In this document: positions 9,217 to 16,668 of the stretch, piece after piece | Numbering within the stretch: the first letter of the stretch is position 1 | Layout: the number at the start of each line of letters is the position of its first letter | Origin: Flexithrix dorotheae DSM 6795 | GTDB lineage: Bacteria; Bacteroidota; Bacteroidia; Cytophagales; Flammeovirgaceae | NCBI RefSeq assembly: GCF_000379765.1 | Contig: NZ_KB903431.1 | Location: 573,788 to 637,787, forward strand | DNA: 64,000 nt | Direction of reading: 5' to 3' | Made by a program: the position numbers and the translations under genes | Notes under the pieces: generated by a model | What the model was told of the DNA's origin: nothing | The model's input: only the letters and a program-made list of their open reading frames with translations | Databases searched by the model: none

Positions 9217-9510
9217 ATGGAAGCTGACTCGAAACCTGTTATAAAAATTATTTATTGTACTCAGTGTCGATGGATGTTGAGAGCTACCTGGATGGCCCAG
9301 GAAATTCTAACCACTTTTGTGGAGGAAGTTGGAGAAGTGGCATTAAAACCGGGAAAGGGAGGAATTTTCGAAATCTGGGTTGATGGCAATTGTTTGTTCT
9401 CCTTTAAAGAAAAAAAGAGGTTTCCCGAAATTAAAGAGTTGAAACAATTGGTGAGGGACAAAATAGCTCCGGAAAAAAGCCTTGGTCATAGTGATAAGAA
9501 AAATAAATAA
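9217..9510 (+). CDS. SelT/SelW/SelH (Rdx) family thioredoxin-fold protein
   Basis: This short protein (97 residues) begins with a beta strand leading into YCTQCRWMLRATWMAQEIL. The Cys14-x-x-Cys17 redox motif matches the Rdx family, in which the second position may be selenocysteine in other organisms; here both are cysteine codons. The segment GGIFEIWVDGNCLFSFKEKKRFPE fits the family's G-x-F-E-V..DG..V.S....G.FP pattern. The length is typical. A role in redox or selenium-independent thiol chemistry is assumed from the family only. It lies 82 bp after the DUF819 gene and 26 bp before the RidA gene, which suggests co-transcription. Confidence 0.85.
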   Translation: MEADSKPVIKIIYCTQCRWMLRATWMAQEILTTFVEEVGEVALKPGKGGIFEIWVDGNCLFSFKEKKRFPEIKELKQLVRDKIAPEKSLGHSDKKNK

Positions 9511-9536
9511 ATTCAAAACTTTTAGCATAAAATTTA

Positions 9537-10001
9537 ATGAAATCACCAGAAGAAATATTAACTGAATTAAATCTTGAGCTTCCTCCTGCTCCAAAACCAC
9601 TTGGGGTTTACAGACCATTTCTTATTGATGGGAAACACGCTTATGTTTCGGGGCATGGAACTGTACAATCGGATGGGAGTTTAATCATGGGTAGAATTGG
9701 GGAAGATATGGATATGGAGGCTGGAAAACTGGCAGCCAGGCAGGTTGGTTTGGCTATTTTGGCTACTCTAAAGGAAAACCTTGGCTCTTTGGATAAGATT
9801 AAAAGAGTTATTAAAGTGCTGGGCATGGTGAACTGTACCTCCGATTTTGAAAAGCATCCTTATATCATCAATGGATGTAGTGAATTGTTTGCCGAAGTTT
9901 TTGGAAAAGAAAATGGAATTGGAGTGAGAAGTGCCGTAGGCATGGGTTCCCTGCCAGATAATATCCCCGTGGAAATTGAGGCAATGTTCGAACTTAAGTA
10001 A
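9537..10001 (+). CDS. RidA/YjgF family reactive intermediate deaminase
   Basis: RidA-family proteins hydrolyse reactive enamine/imine intermediates released by PLP enzymes. This 154-residue member contains YVSGHGTVQSDGSL near the N-terminus, the helix AARQVGLAILATLKENLGSLDKI, and NGIGVRSAVGMGSLPDNIPVEIEAMFEL at the end, which holds the conserved arginine and the P-V-E-I-E-A motif. It is longer than E. coli RidA (about 128 residues) and belongs to the branch with extended N-terminus (PEEILTELNLELPPAP). It starts 26 bp after the SelW-like gene and is probably part of the same transcript. Confidence in the family is high; the physiological substrate is unknown. Confidence 0.9.
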   Translation: MKSPEEILTELNLELPPAPKPLGVYRPFLIDGKHAYVSGHGTVQSDGSLIMGRIGEDMDMEAGKLAARQVGLAILATLKENLGSLDKIKRVIKVLGMVNCTSDFEKHPYIINGCSELFAEVFGKENGIGVRSAVGMGSLPDNIPVEIEAMFELK

Positions 10002-10017
10002 TAACCAGGTTAGCCCA

Positions 10018-10212
10018 TTGAAAATCTTAATCAAATTTCTATTATATTTCCTTGGAATAAGCCTGGTAGGGGCGGTAGGGCTTTTTATTTATGGCTCTAT
10101 CACCAGACAGGACCCGGTAATGGAAATGGCTATTTTTATTTTTGCCCCATTTACCTTTTTGTTTGCAGCGATGCATAAAATTCAAAAGGAGAGGGAAGAA
10201 GAAGGGCAATAA
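10018..10212 (+). CDS. Small two-helix membrane protein
   Basis: I do not recognise this protein. It has about 64 residues with two predicted membrane helices (around LIKFLLYFLGISLVGAVGLF and MAIFIFAPFTFLFAAMH) and a charged tail KIQKEREEEG. The start is uncertain. A TTG at 10018 lies just after the RidA stop and starts directly at the first helix. An upstream ATG at 9976 would overlap the end of RidA by 26 bases and add an atypical hydrophilic stretch. A strong terminator immediately follows the stop, so it is the last gene of the DUF819-SelW-RidA group. Confidence 0.55.
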   Translation: MKILIKFLLYFLGISLVGAVGLFIYGSITRQDPVMEMAIFIFAPFTFLFAAMHKIQKEREEEGQ

Positions 10213-10213
10213 A

Positions 10214-10257
10214 AAACGGGATTCTTTTCTATTGAAGGGAATCCCGTTTCCTTTTTT
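10214..10257. terminator. Bidirectional intrinsic terminator
   Basis: An 11-bp perfect stem (aaacgggattc 10214-10224 with gaatcccgttt 10239-10249) is flanked by an A-run on the left and a T-run on the right. It therefore serves both the plus-strand group ending at 10212 and the minus-strand coiled-coil gene ending at 10266. Confidence 0.85.
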
Positions 10258-10265
10258 CTCTTAAA

Positions 10266-10871
10266 TTAACTAAGGTTTTTAAATGCCTTTTTGAAGTGTT
10301 CTACGGCAAGTTTCATTTCCTTTCCAAATAAATCAAGTTTATCTTCTGCTACATGGATATTGTTATTTAACTTTCCTTTTAATTCTTGAGTTTCTTTTAA
10401 AATATCCTCTTTCCAGGATTCAAACTTTTCACCATTATCTTCCAATCTGCGTTTTTGAATGGCCATTTCCAATTCAAACCTCTGCATGGCATCCTTATAT
10501 TCTTTCTCAAATTTACTTTTTGCTTTTTCAGTACCTTCACCCATTTCCTCAAAAATGCCTTCCAGTTTTTCTTTAAAGGCATCAAGTTTTTTGGGTGTTT
10601 CGTTAAATTCTGAGTAAGAGAAATCAAAATCGGCTTCCAGAAGTTCCAACAGACTATTCGCTTCTTCCTCCATTTTCTTTACTTTTTCAGAGCCTTCCTC
10701 TGCGGCCTCTTTTCCAAGGGTTTCCAGTTCTTTTACCGTTTTGCTAAATTCTTTCCTTTTTTTCTTAAATGTTTGTTTGGCATCCATTACGCCAAGGTTT
10801 AATTGGACCTCCAGATTATCCAGGTCACCTTTTAATTTCTCCAGGAGAGATTTCAGTTTTTTATTCTCCAT
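10266..10871 (-). CDS. Apolipoprotein-like all-helical coiled-coil protein
   Basis: The protein (201 residues) is composed almost entirely of charged amphipathic helices rich in Lys and Glu (for example LEKLKGDLDNLEVQLNLGV and KKMEEEANSLLELLEADF). It has no signal peptide and no membrane segment. Composition resembles bacterial apolipoprotein-like or late-embryogenesis-like stress proteins, but no catalytic motif is present and I assign no function. It follows the HdeD-like gene on the same strand after 66 bp, which suggests joint expression, perhaps under envelope stress; that is inference from the neighbour only. Confidence 0.65.
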   Translation of the reverse strand: MENKKLKSLLEKLKGDLDNLEVQLNLGVMDAKQTFKKKRKEFSKTVKELETLGKEAAEEGSEKVKKMEEEANSLLELLEADFDFSYSEFNETPKKLDAFKEKLEGIFEEMGEGTEKAKSKFEKEYKDAMQRFELEMAIQKRRLEDNGEKFESWKEDILKETQELKGKLNNNIHVAEDKLDLFGKEMKLAVEHFKKAFKNLS

Positions 10872-10937
10872 TTTTATGATTTTTAAATGATAGTACTTAA
10901 TTCGTACCTAATGATAGTTTTAAATTTATAAGTAAGA

Positions 10938-11528
10938 TTAATTATAGATTTTATTTTCTTCTTTAATCACATCCGATCTCCTAATATTTTTAATGAGAAG
11001 AGAAAGTGCAAAAATCAATAACCCAAAGGCACAGGCAAAAAGTCCGGTTACTACGGTCAGGAACGAAATTCCTTCAAAAGGGTTACTCATGATCAATCCT
11101 CCAAACAGGCATGTGAAAACTCCACCAACCAGAAGTAACCACCAAAAGGAGAATTCCTTTTTAAGCAAAAAAGAAGTAACTACCTGCAGAATACCAATAA
11201 AAATGAACCAGAAGGATAATAAATAGGTGAAAAGCAAGACTGTGGCTATAGGAAAACTAAAAAGCACAACACCTAAAATGATATCCGCCAATCCTTCCAT
11301 AGCCCATAGACTCCAGTTTTTGTTTACCGATTTCTGGGAAAAAGCTCCTGCCAATAATAAAATTCCTGCAATAATTGAAAAGGCTCCAATTACCTGGACA
11401 AATGCCAATAATGTATTTCCCGGATTAAAGATAAATAAGATACCCAGGATAAATACCAGGACTCCTTTTAAAGTTAAAAAATACCAGTTTTTGAAAATTT
11501 TTGGTGAGGTCAGGTCGGATTCTGTCAT
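10938..11528 (-). CDS. HdeD-like (DUF308) membrane protein
   Basis: About 196 residues form six membrane helices arranged as three helical pairs. The repeating pattern of Gly-rich helices (FILGILFIFNPGNTLLAFV, ADIILGVVLFSFPIATVLLF, VGGVFTCLFGGLIMSNPFEG) is typical of the DUF308/HdeD family, whose E. coli member is linked to acid resistance. The ATG at 11528 is preceded by an A-rich stretch typical of Bacteroidota starts; another ATG eight codons upstream (11552) is possible. It lies upstream of the coiled-coil gene and downstream of the membrane sensor gene, all on the minus strand. Confidence 0.8.
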   Translation of the reverse strand: MTESDLTSPKIFKNWYFLTLKGVLVFILGILFIFNPGNTLLAFVQVIGAFSIIAGILLLAGAFSQKSVNKNWSLWAMEGLADIILGVVLFSFPIATVLLFTYLLSFWFIFIGILQVVTSFLLKKEFSFWWLLLVGGVFTCLFGGLIMSNPFEGISFLTVVTGLFACAFGLLIFALSLLIKNIRRSDVIKEENKIYN

Positions 11529-11660
11529 TTTTATTTTGTTTTTTAGCTGCATACAATATAAACAAAATAGAAATGAACTGCTATAATTCAGTGGTGAATT
11601 TCAATTGTTTAGAAAATCTTAAAGTTAAGGTAATCTACTTAAGGATAAGGTAGCGGACCA

Positions 11661-12989
11661 TCAATTTAGAAAAGTATCTTCAAATATTATTTTCCCTTCA
11701 GGTTCGGTCAGTTTTACTGAGTTGATAGCCCCACAGCCTAAAAATTGATACCTGAAACCAATAATGTCTCCAGCTGATTCTTTGTATTGAAACTCATCAA
11801 TTTTTTGCCCGTTGAGGTAAACCCTTACATTAAAGTTATTCACTACTAGTTTTAATTTTTGCCATTCATTTAAATTACTACTGTAAGCCGATAAATCGTG
11901 ATCTTTTCCATGTTTAAAGTATTCACTAAATCTGAGATTGTTATTACTGATACAGCCCTTGGCCGAAATTGGAATATTAATTCGCCCATTTTTACACATG
12001 ATCCCGATTACAGTTGACTGGCAGGTTTTTGCTCCTTCTTGTAAAGAATTTTTTATTTCAGTTTCAAATTCAAATTGATCGCTGGATATTTTCTCCAATT
12101 CTTTCACATAATAATAATTGACCCGGTAATCTTTATCTGTTTCAATCTTGTGACTGGCTAAAGTTTCTGGATTTACATACAAATATTGATTTTGTCTCAC
12201 CTTATTTTTAGGAATATAGGTGGGAATGGTTTCAAAAGGTTCTTTTTCAATTAATGTTTGCCAACCATCGGTGGTGACATACACATCATGTGTTTTAATG
12301 ACTGAATCATCCAGTATTAACTTGGCATTGAAATAACCCGGATAATAATATATACAGGTATGGAATTCATTTTTGGCCAATAGGGTTTGGGTAAGTCTTT
12401 TATCCCAGGATTGCTGGATTTTGGCAGTTTTGAAATCGGTTTCTGAAATATTATATTTAAAGACTACTGAATTGGGAACTTCAGTACTCATACTTTTACT
12501 TTCGAAAACCACTTTATCCAGGTTTGAAAAATCTTTTTCAAGAGGGTTTTTCCCTGTATTGGGGAAATAGCTCAAAAGATAACTTCCGATAATTATAATT
12601 GGAATAGTAATTAAAAAAACTGCTTTAAATGCGTTTCTTCTGTCTTTCTTACTGGGAATTTTATTCGGGTTTGAGTTTTTAAAAGTAGTAAAGCTTTGAA
12701 TATCCTGGCCTTTAACATAATCTTTGAACACCATCCAATCTTCGAACCCTGCAAAAATGGCCAGGGCATTGAGGGTATTAACCTGAGGCACACTTTTGTA
12801 TTGCTGATTCCATAATCTCTTCAAAGTAGAAAGGCTGAGGGTGGTGTGGGTTTCCTGAAATATCAATAAACTCAAATATTCAAAATCTCTTTGTTTCCAG
12901 TGTTCGCTTGGAATCCATCCCAGTTTTCCCTCAATTTTTTTAAGACAAATTTTAAGAATTTGTAAATCTTCTGATTGATGATGATCCAT
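11661..12989 (-). CDS. Putative membrane-tethered DNA-binding sensor with lectin-like periplasmic region
   Basis: I recognise no named family for the whole protein (442 residues). The N-terminal 85 residues contain a helical pattern, TLSLSTLKRLWNQQYK then TLNALAIFAGFEDWMVFKDY, that resembles a helix-turn-helix-like module common in Cytophagales proteins. A basic stretch (KKDRRNAFK) precedes one membrane helix (about 123-141), placing the N-terminus in the cytoplasm. The remaining 300 residues are beta-rich and end in a concanavalin/LamG-like portion (EWQKLKLVVNNFNVRVYLNGQKIDEF). It is divergent from a secreted protein with a similar DEWMHVKIVINGVKGEVYLDN element. A one-component transmembrane regulator of that neighbour is plausible but unproven. 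Confidence 0.6.
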   Translation of the reverse strand: MDHHQSEDLQILKICLKKIEGKLGWIPSEHWKQRDFEYLSLLIFQETHTTLSLSTLKRLWNQQYKSVPQVNTLNALAIFAGFEDWMVFKDYVKGQDIQSFTTFKNSNPNKIPSKKDRRNAFKAVFLITIPIIIIGSYLLSYFPNTGKNPLEKDFSNLDKVVFESKSMSTEVPNSVVFKYNISETDFKTAKIQQSWDKRLTQTLLAKNEFHTCIYYYPGYFNAKLILDDSVIKTHDVYVTTDGWQTLIEKEPFETIPTYIPKNKVRQNQYLYVNPETLASHKIETDKDYRVNYYYVKELEKISSDQFEFETEIKNSLQEGAKTCQSTVIGIMCKNGRINIPISAKGCISNNNLRFSEYFKHGKDHDLSAYSSNLNEWQKLKLVVNNFNVRVYLNGQKIDEFQYKESAGDIIGFRYQFLGCGAINSVKLTEPEGKIIFEDTFLN

Positions 12990-13235
12990 AGTAAAATCTT
13001 TCTGTTGTATTGTGCTCCAGGTATTGAATTCAGTTGGTTTTAAGGATTACCAACTCCAATTGGCTATTTGAATGCTATTTGAACGCAAAATGAACGTGAT
13101 TCGGATAGGGATAGAAAATGATTTTCCCTCAATTTTACAATTCATAATTATTCAAAATAAAAATACCTTAAGTAATTATTCAGGTACTTGCTTCTTCAAA
13201 AGATAAACTTTTTAAACTTTAAAAAATCTAAGATC

Positions 13236-14333
13236 ATGGTGTCAAAAAAAATATTAACGCTTGCCATTTTTTTCCTGTCTGTTTCAACCGTTTTTGCGCA
13301 GGATTATTCTTTCAATGATGCAAACTGGGAATTTTCCGGGGATTATGCAATAGAAAATTACAAAGGAAAAACCAGTTTGAATTTAACGAAGGGTTTTGCC
13401 CGATTAAAAAACACCTCCTTTGAAAATGGAATTATTGAATTCGATATAGCTGTACCCCAAAAAAGGTCATTCCCAGGAATTGGTTTTAGAGGACAGGATG
13501 ATAATAATTATGAAGAATTTTATATCAGGCCTCATCAATCGGGAAACCCCGATGCTACTCAATATACACCTGTATTTAATGGCTTGGCCGGTTGGCAATT
13601 GTACCATGGTGAGGGGTATAGTGGCCAAATAGCCTTCAATTTCGATGAATGGATGCATGTAAAAATCGTAATAAACGGAGTAAAAGGGGAAGTTTATCTG
13701 GACAATATGGATGAACCTTTTCTTTTGATTCATGAATTAAAAAGGGACCAGCTGGCCGGTTGGATCGGGCTTAAAGCTCCTGCCATATTTGCTAATTTAA
13801 AAGTATCGTCAGAAGATTCGCCTAAACTAAAAGGGGATTTTAAATCTGATTCTTCCCCACAACCTGGGACTATTATGGAGTGGTCCGTTTCGAATGAATT
13901 TGATGAAAAACTTTTGGATAATGTCACTGAGATTACCCAGGGATTTTATAGTAATATGGAATGGAAGGTGCTCAATTGTGAGAATTCCGGACTGGCCAAT
14001 CTGGCTAAAATTTCCCAATTGGGAGAAGGGGCAAATACGGTTTTAGTAAAGCAAAATATTACTTCATCCACCGATCAACTGAAGGCTTTAAAACTGGGTT
14101 TCAGTGATAGAATTAAAGTGTTTTGTAATGGAAAGATTTTATTTTCTGGTCAAAATGAATTCAAATCACGTGATTATAGATATTTAGGGACCATTGGGTA
14201 TTTTAATACAGTTTATCTCCCACTAAAGAAAGGGGAAAATGAAATAATCATTGCTGTTTCGGAAAATTTTGGAGGATGGGGAATTAAAGCCATATTTAGT
14301 GATATGGAAGGTATAAAGCCTCTGGATAATTAA
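13236..14333 (+). CDS. Secreted LamG/concanavalin-like protein
   Basis: The ATG at 13236 starts a clear signal peptide (SKKILTLAIFFLSVSTVFAQ). It is preferred over an upstream frame start at 13188 that would add 16 charged residues. The first half of the mature protein (about 20-190) is a beta-sandwich of the LamG/DUF1080 type: GIIEFDIAVPQKRSFPGIGFR, an aromatic-rich central strand region, and EWMHVKIVINGVKGEVYLDN. The second half looks like a jelly-roll or galactose-binding fold with KVFCNGKILFSGQNEF and KKGENEIIIAVSENFGGWG. No catalytic residues are recognisable, so it is likely a carbohydrate- or surface-binding protein. It is divergent from the membrane-tethered sensor and ended by a terminator. 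Confidence 0.65.
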   Translation: MVSKKILTLAIFFLSVSTVFAQDYSFNDANWEFSGDYAIENYKGKTSLNLTKGFARLKNTSFENGIIEFDIAVPQKRSFPGIGFRGQDDNNYEEFYIRPHQSGNPDATQYTPVFNGLAGWQLYHGEGYSGQIAFNFDEWMHVKIVINGVKGEVYLDNMDEPFLLIHELKRDQLAGWIGLKAPAIFANLKVSSEDSPKLKGDFKSDSSPQPGTIMEWSVSNEFDEKLLDNVTEITQGFYSNMEWKVLNCENSGLANLAKISQLGEGANTVLVKQNITSSTDQLKALKLGFSDRIKVFCNGKILFSGQNEFKSRDYRYLGTIGYFNTVYLPLKKGENEIIIAVSENFGGWGIKAIFSDMEGIKPLDN

Positions 14334-14356
14334 TGTCTAATAAGTTGATTGAAGTG

Positions 14357-14380
14357 AGGGAGTCTGACTCCCTTTCTTTA
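14357..14380 (+). terminator. Intrinsic terminator after the lectin-like gene
   Basis: A compact 7-bp stem (agggagt 14357-14363, actccct 14367-14373) with a 3-nt loop is followed by a T-rich tail. It lies 24 bp beyond the stop codon. Confidence 0.75.
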
Positions 14381-14460
14381 TTTATCAAGGAAAATTCCCA
14401 ATTAAGAAGTTTTAAGTAAAATTAAATTACCTTTTACATAAAAATACTTGTAATTATTTC

Positions 14461-14515
14461 CCAATATTGATGATATTGGTAGGCTCAATTACTACCAGTA
14501 GAAAAAAAATTCTAC
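14461..14515. promoter_or_regulatory. Two inverted repeats, candidate operators before the symporter
   Basis: The first repeat is ccaatat (14461-14467) and atattgg (14473-14479) with a 5-bp spacer. The second is gtagaa (14498-14503) and ttctac (14510-14515) with an A-rich centre. The first has dimensions usual for a dimeric repressor or activator site. Both lie 50-100 bp upstream of the symporter start and are followed by no terminator-like T-tract. Regulator and function are unknown. Confidence 0.4.
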
Positions 14516-14563
14516 CACTACCATTAAAAATTTCAACCTTATTATAAAACAACAGTTTTTTCT

Positions 14564-16318
14564 ATGGGATATATCGATTGGGCGGTTTTGGTTTTATCCC
14601 AGTTAGTCATTATTATCTATGGTGTTTGGAAGAATAAAGGAAATGAAAACTTAAAAAGTTATTTGCTTAATAACAGAAATACTAAATGGTTTACCGTTGG
14701 TATTTCAATTATGGCTACTCAGGCAAGCGCAATCACCTTTCTTTCGGCTCCTGGTCTGGCCTATACCGAAGGCATGCAATTTATCCAATTGTACCTGGGA
14801 CTTCCAATTGCTGTGGTTATTCTGTGCCTTACCATTGTGCCCATCTATCATAAACTGGGAGTTTATACTGCATATGAATTTTTAGAGAAAAGATTTAATG
14901 CCAGTATCAGAACTCTTGCCGCTTTCTTATTTCTCACCCAAAGAGGAGTTGCAGCAGGGTTAACTATTTTTGCCCCGTCTTTAATTCTGTCTTCCATATT
15001 AGGTTGGAATATCTATTTTACCACAATTGGTATAGGTATAGTAGTGATTATTTATACAGTTATTGGTGGAGCAAAGGCTGTCAACAGGACCCAGCGTATC
15101 CAATTGGGAATCATTTGGGTTGGGATACTGATTACGGGATATGTAGCCTATGACAAGGTTACTTTTGAAATGCCTTTGGACAGTGCCCTTCACGTAGCAG
15201 GGAAAATGGGAAAATTAAATGTGTTGAATTTTAATTTTGACTGGAATGAAAATTATAATATCTGGTCGGGAACAATCGGGGGGCTCTTTTTAATGCTTTC
15301 TTATTTCGGTACAGATCAGTCTCAGGTTCAACGCTATCTGATGGCCAGGTCTGTTGGGCAAAGCAGATTGGGCCTGCTATTTAATGGAATGGCTAAAATT
15401 CCCATGCAATTTATAATATTATTTATCGGGGTGTTGATTTACATCTTTTATATATTTCATTCCCCACCTTTATTTTTTAATGCTGGTAATCAACAAACGG
15501 TAATTGAAAATGGATTTGCTCAGGAATTGGAAGTCCTGGAGTCTCAATTCAATACTCAGAATGAAAACCGAAGAAAAGAGGCCCTAAACTTAGTGGATGC
15601 TTTGGATGCAGGGGATCAAAACCAGGTAGTGCTTATTCAGGATAAATTGAATCTTGCGGATAAGGAAATTACCCAAACCAGGAACTTGGCCAATGATCTG
15701 GTTAAAAAAGCAAACCCGGAATCGGACATTAATGAAAGTAATTATGTCTTTCTTTATTTCATTTTAGAGTTTTTACCAATTGGATTTATTGGTTTACTTA
15801 TTTCAGTGGTAATTTCCGCCTCTATGTCCTCCACCTCTGCAGTGTTGAGTGCACTGGCTTCTACTACAGTAATTGATATATACAAAAAGCCTGTAGCCGA
15901 TAAAGAAAATGACAAGCAATATTTGTTGATGTCTAAATGGTTTACAGTAATTTGGGGAGTATATGCCATTTTATTTGCCCTATTTGCTAACCGCCTGGGG
16001 ACACTGGTAGAAGCAATAAATGTAATAGGGTCTCTGGTTTACGGAACAATTCTAGGAATATTTTTAGTTGCATTTTTTCTGAAAAGTGTGCAGGCCAAAG
16101 CTACCATGACCGCTGCTTTAGTGGCTGAACTGGCCGTTTTAATCTGTTATTTTCATCCTGAAATAGAGATTTCCTATTTATGGTATAATCTGATTGGCTG
16201 TATACCTGTAATCCTGATTGCTTATATTTTACAAAAGACAGTGTTTAATTCCTCCAGGGAAGTGTCTGTTGACTCAGTACCTGAAAATAAAGAAAAATTA
16301 CAATCTATTGAAGATTAA
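14564..16318 (+). CDS. Sodium/solute symporter (SSS family)
   Basis: This 584-residue transporter has the SSS (SLC5-like) fold, with about 13-14 helices. Family features include the N-terminal NNRNTKWFTVGISIMATQASAITFLSAPGLAY, the AKAVNRTQRIQLGIIW segment, and the conserved VISASMSSTSAVLSALASTTVIDIY stretch, which holds the serines and threonine of the Na2 site. It would couple sodium entry to uptake of an unknown solute. An unusual hydrophilic insert of about 85 residues (about 306-391), helical and coiled-coil-like (QELEVLESQFNTQNENRRKE), interrupts the helices. It is monocistronic, with its own terminator downstream and two inverted repeats upstream. The neighbours do not reveal the substrate. 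Confidence 0.9.
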   Translation: MGYIDWAVLVLSQLVIIIYGVWKNKGNENLKSYLLNNRNTKWFTVGISIMATQASAITFLSAPGLAYTEGMQFIQLYLGLPIAVVILCLTIVPIYHKLGVYTAYEFLEKRFNASIRTLAAFLFLTQRGVAAGLTIFAPSLILSSILGWNIYFTTIGIGIVVIIYTVIGGAKAVNRTQRIQLGIIWVGILITGYVAYDKVTFEMPLDSALHVAGKMGKLNVLNFNFDWNENYNIWSGTIGGLFLMLSYFGTDQSQVQRYLMARSVGQSRLGLLFNGMAKIPMQFIILFIGVLIYIFYIFHSPPLFFNAGNQQTVIENGFAQELEVLESQFNTQNENRRKEALNLVDALDAGDQNQVVLIQDKLNLADKEITQTRNLANDLVKKANPESDINESNYVFLYFILEFLPIGFIGLLISVVISASMSSTSAVLSALASTTVIDIYKKPVADKENDKQYLLMSKWFTVIWGVYAILFALFANRLGTLVEAINVIGSLVYGTILGIFLVAFFLKSVQAKATMTAALVAELAVLICYFHPEIEISYLWYNLIGCIPVILIAYILQKTVFNSSREVSVDSVPENKEKLQSIED

Positions 16319-16460
16319 ACCTTGATTTTCAGGTAAATCTACCCCTGTATGTGGTATTGATATTTTTAATTTATAATGGTTAATTGCAACCTCAATTTAA
16401 ATGACCATTTGCCCTTGTGAAAAGATTACGATTGATAGTACAAATGGGGTAACCCAGGAG

Positions 16461-16496
16461 AGAACCTTTTTTCTTTTAGGAAGAGGTTCTTTTATT
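16461..16496 (+). terminator. Intrinsic terminator of the symporter gene
   Basis: The 7-bp stem agaacct (16461-16467) with aggttct (16484-16490) is followed by a T-rich run. It is 140 bp beyond the symporter stop codon. Confidence 0.7.
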
Positions 16497-16602
16497 TTTT
16501 ATCATCCCTTTTTAAAAAATATTACTTTCCAAATCAGGGTTTCCTCCAATTTGAAATTTAGTAATAAACATCATTAATCATTAAGATGATTTCAACATTG
16601 CC

Positions 16603-16634
16603 TTTGTTGGTTTAAAAATTACAGCCTACCTTTG
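16603..16634 (+). promoter_or_regulatory. Bacteroidota-type promoter of pheA
   Basis: TTTG at 16603-16606 and TACCTTTG at 16627-16634, with a 20-bp spacer, match the TTTG (-33) and TAnnTTTG (-7) consensus of the Bacteroidota housekeeping sigma factor. Transcription would start near 16641, about 28 nt before the pheA ATG. Confidence 0.65.
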
Positions 16635-16668
16635 AATTTTACTTAAGGAATTTCAAATATTAAATTGG

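Larger units (their letters stand above)
16319..16668. other. Intergenic region with a terminator and the pheA promoter
   Basis: The 350 bp hold the symporter terminator (16461-16496) and a good Bacteroidota-type promoter (16603-16634), each listed separately. Nothing else stands out and there is no coding potential. Confidence 0.6.

Noticed and set aside
11227-11586. Plus-strand frame of 119 codons opposite the HdeD-like gene
   Set aside because: The minus strand encodes a clear six-helix DUF308 protein; the plus frame is its shadow.
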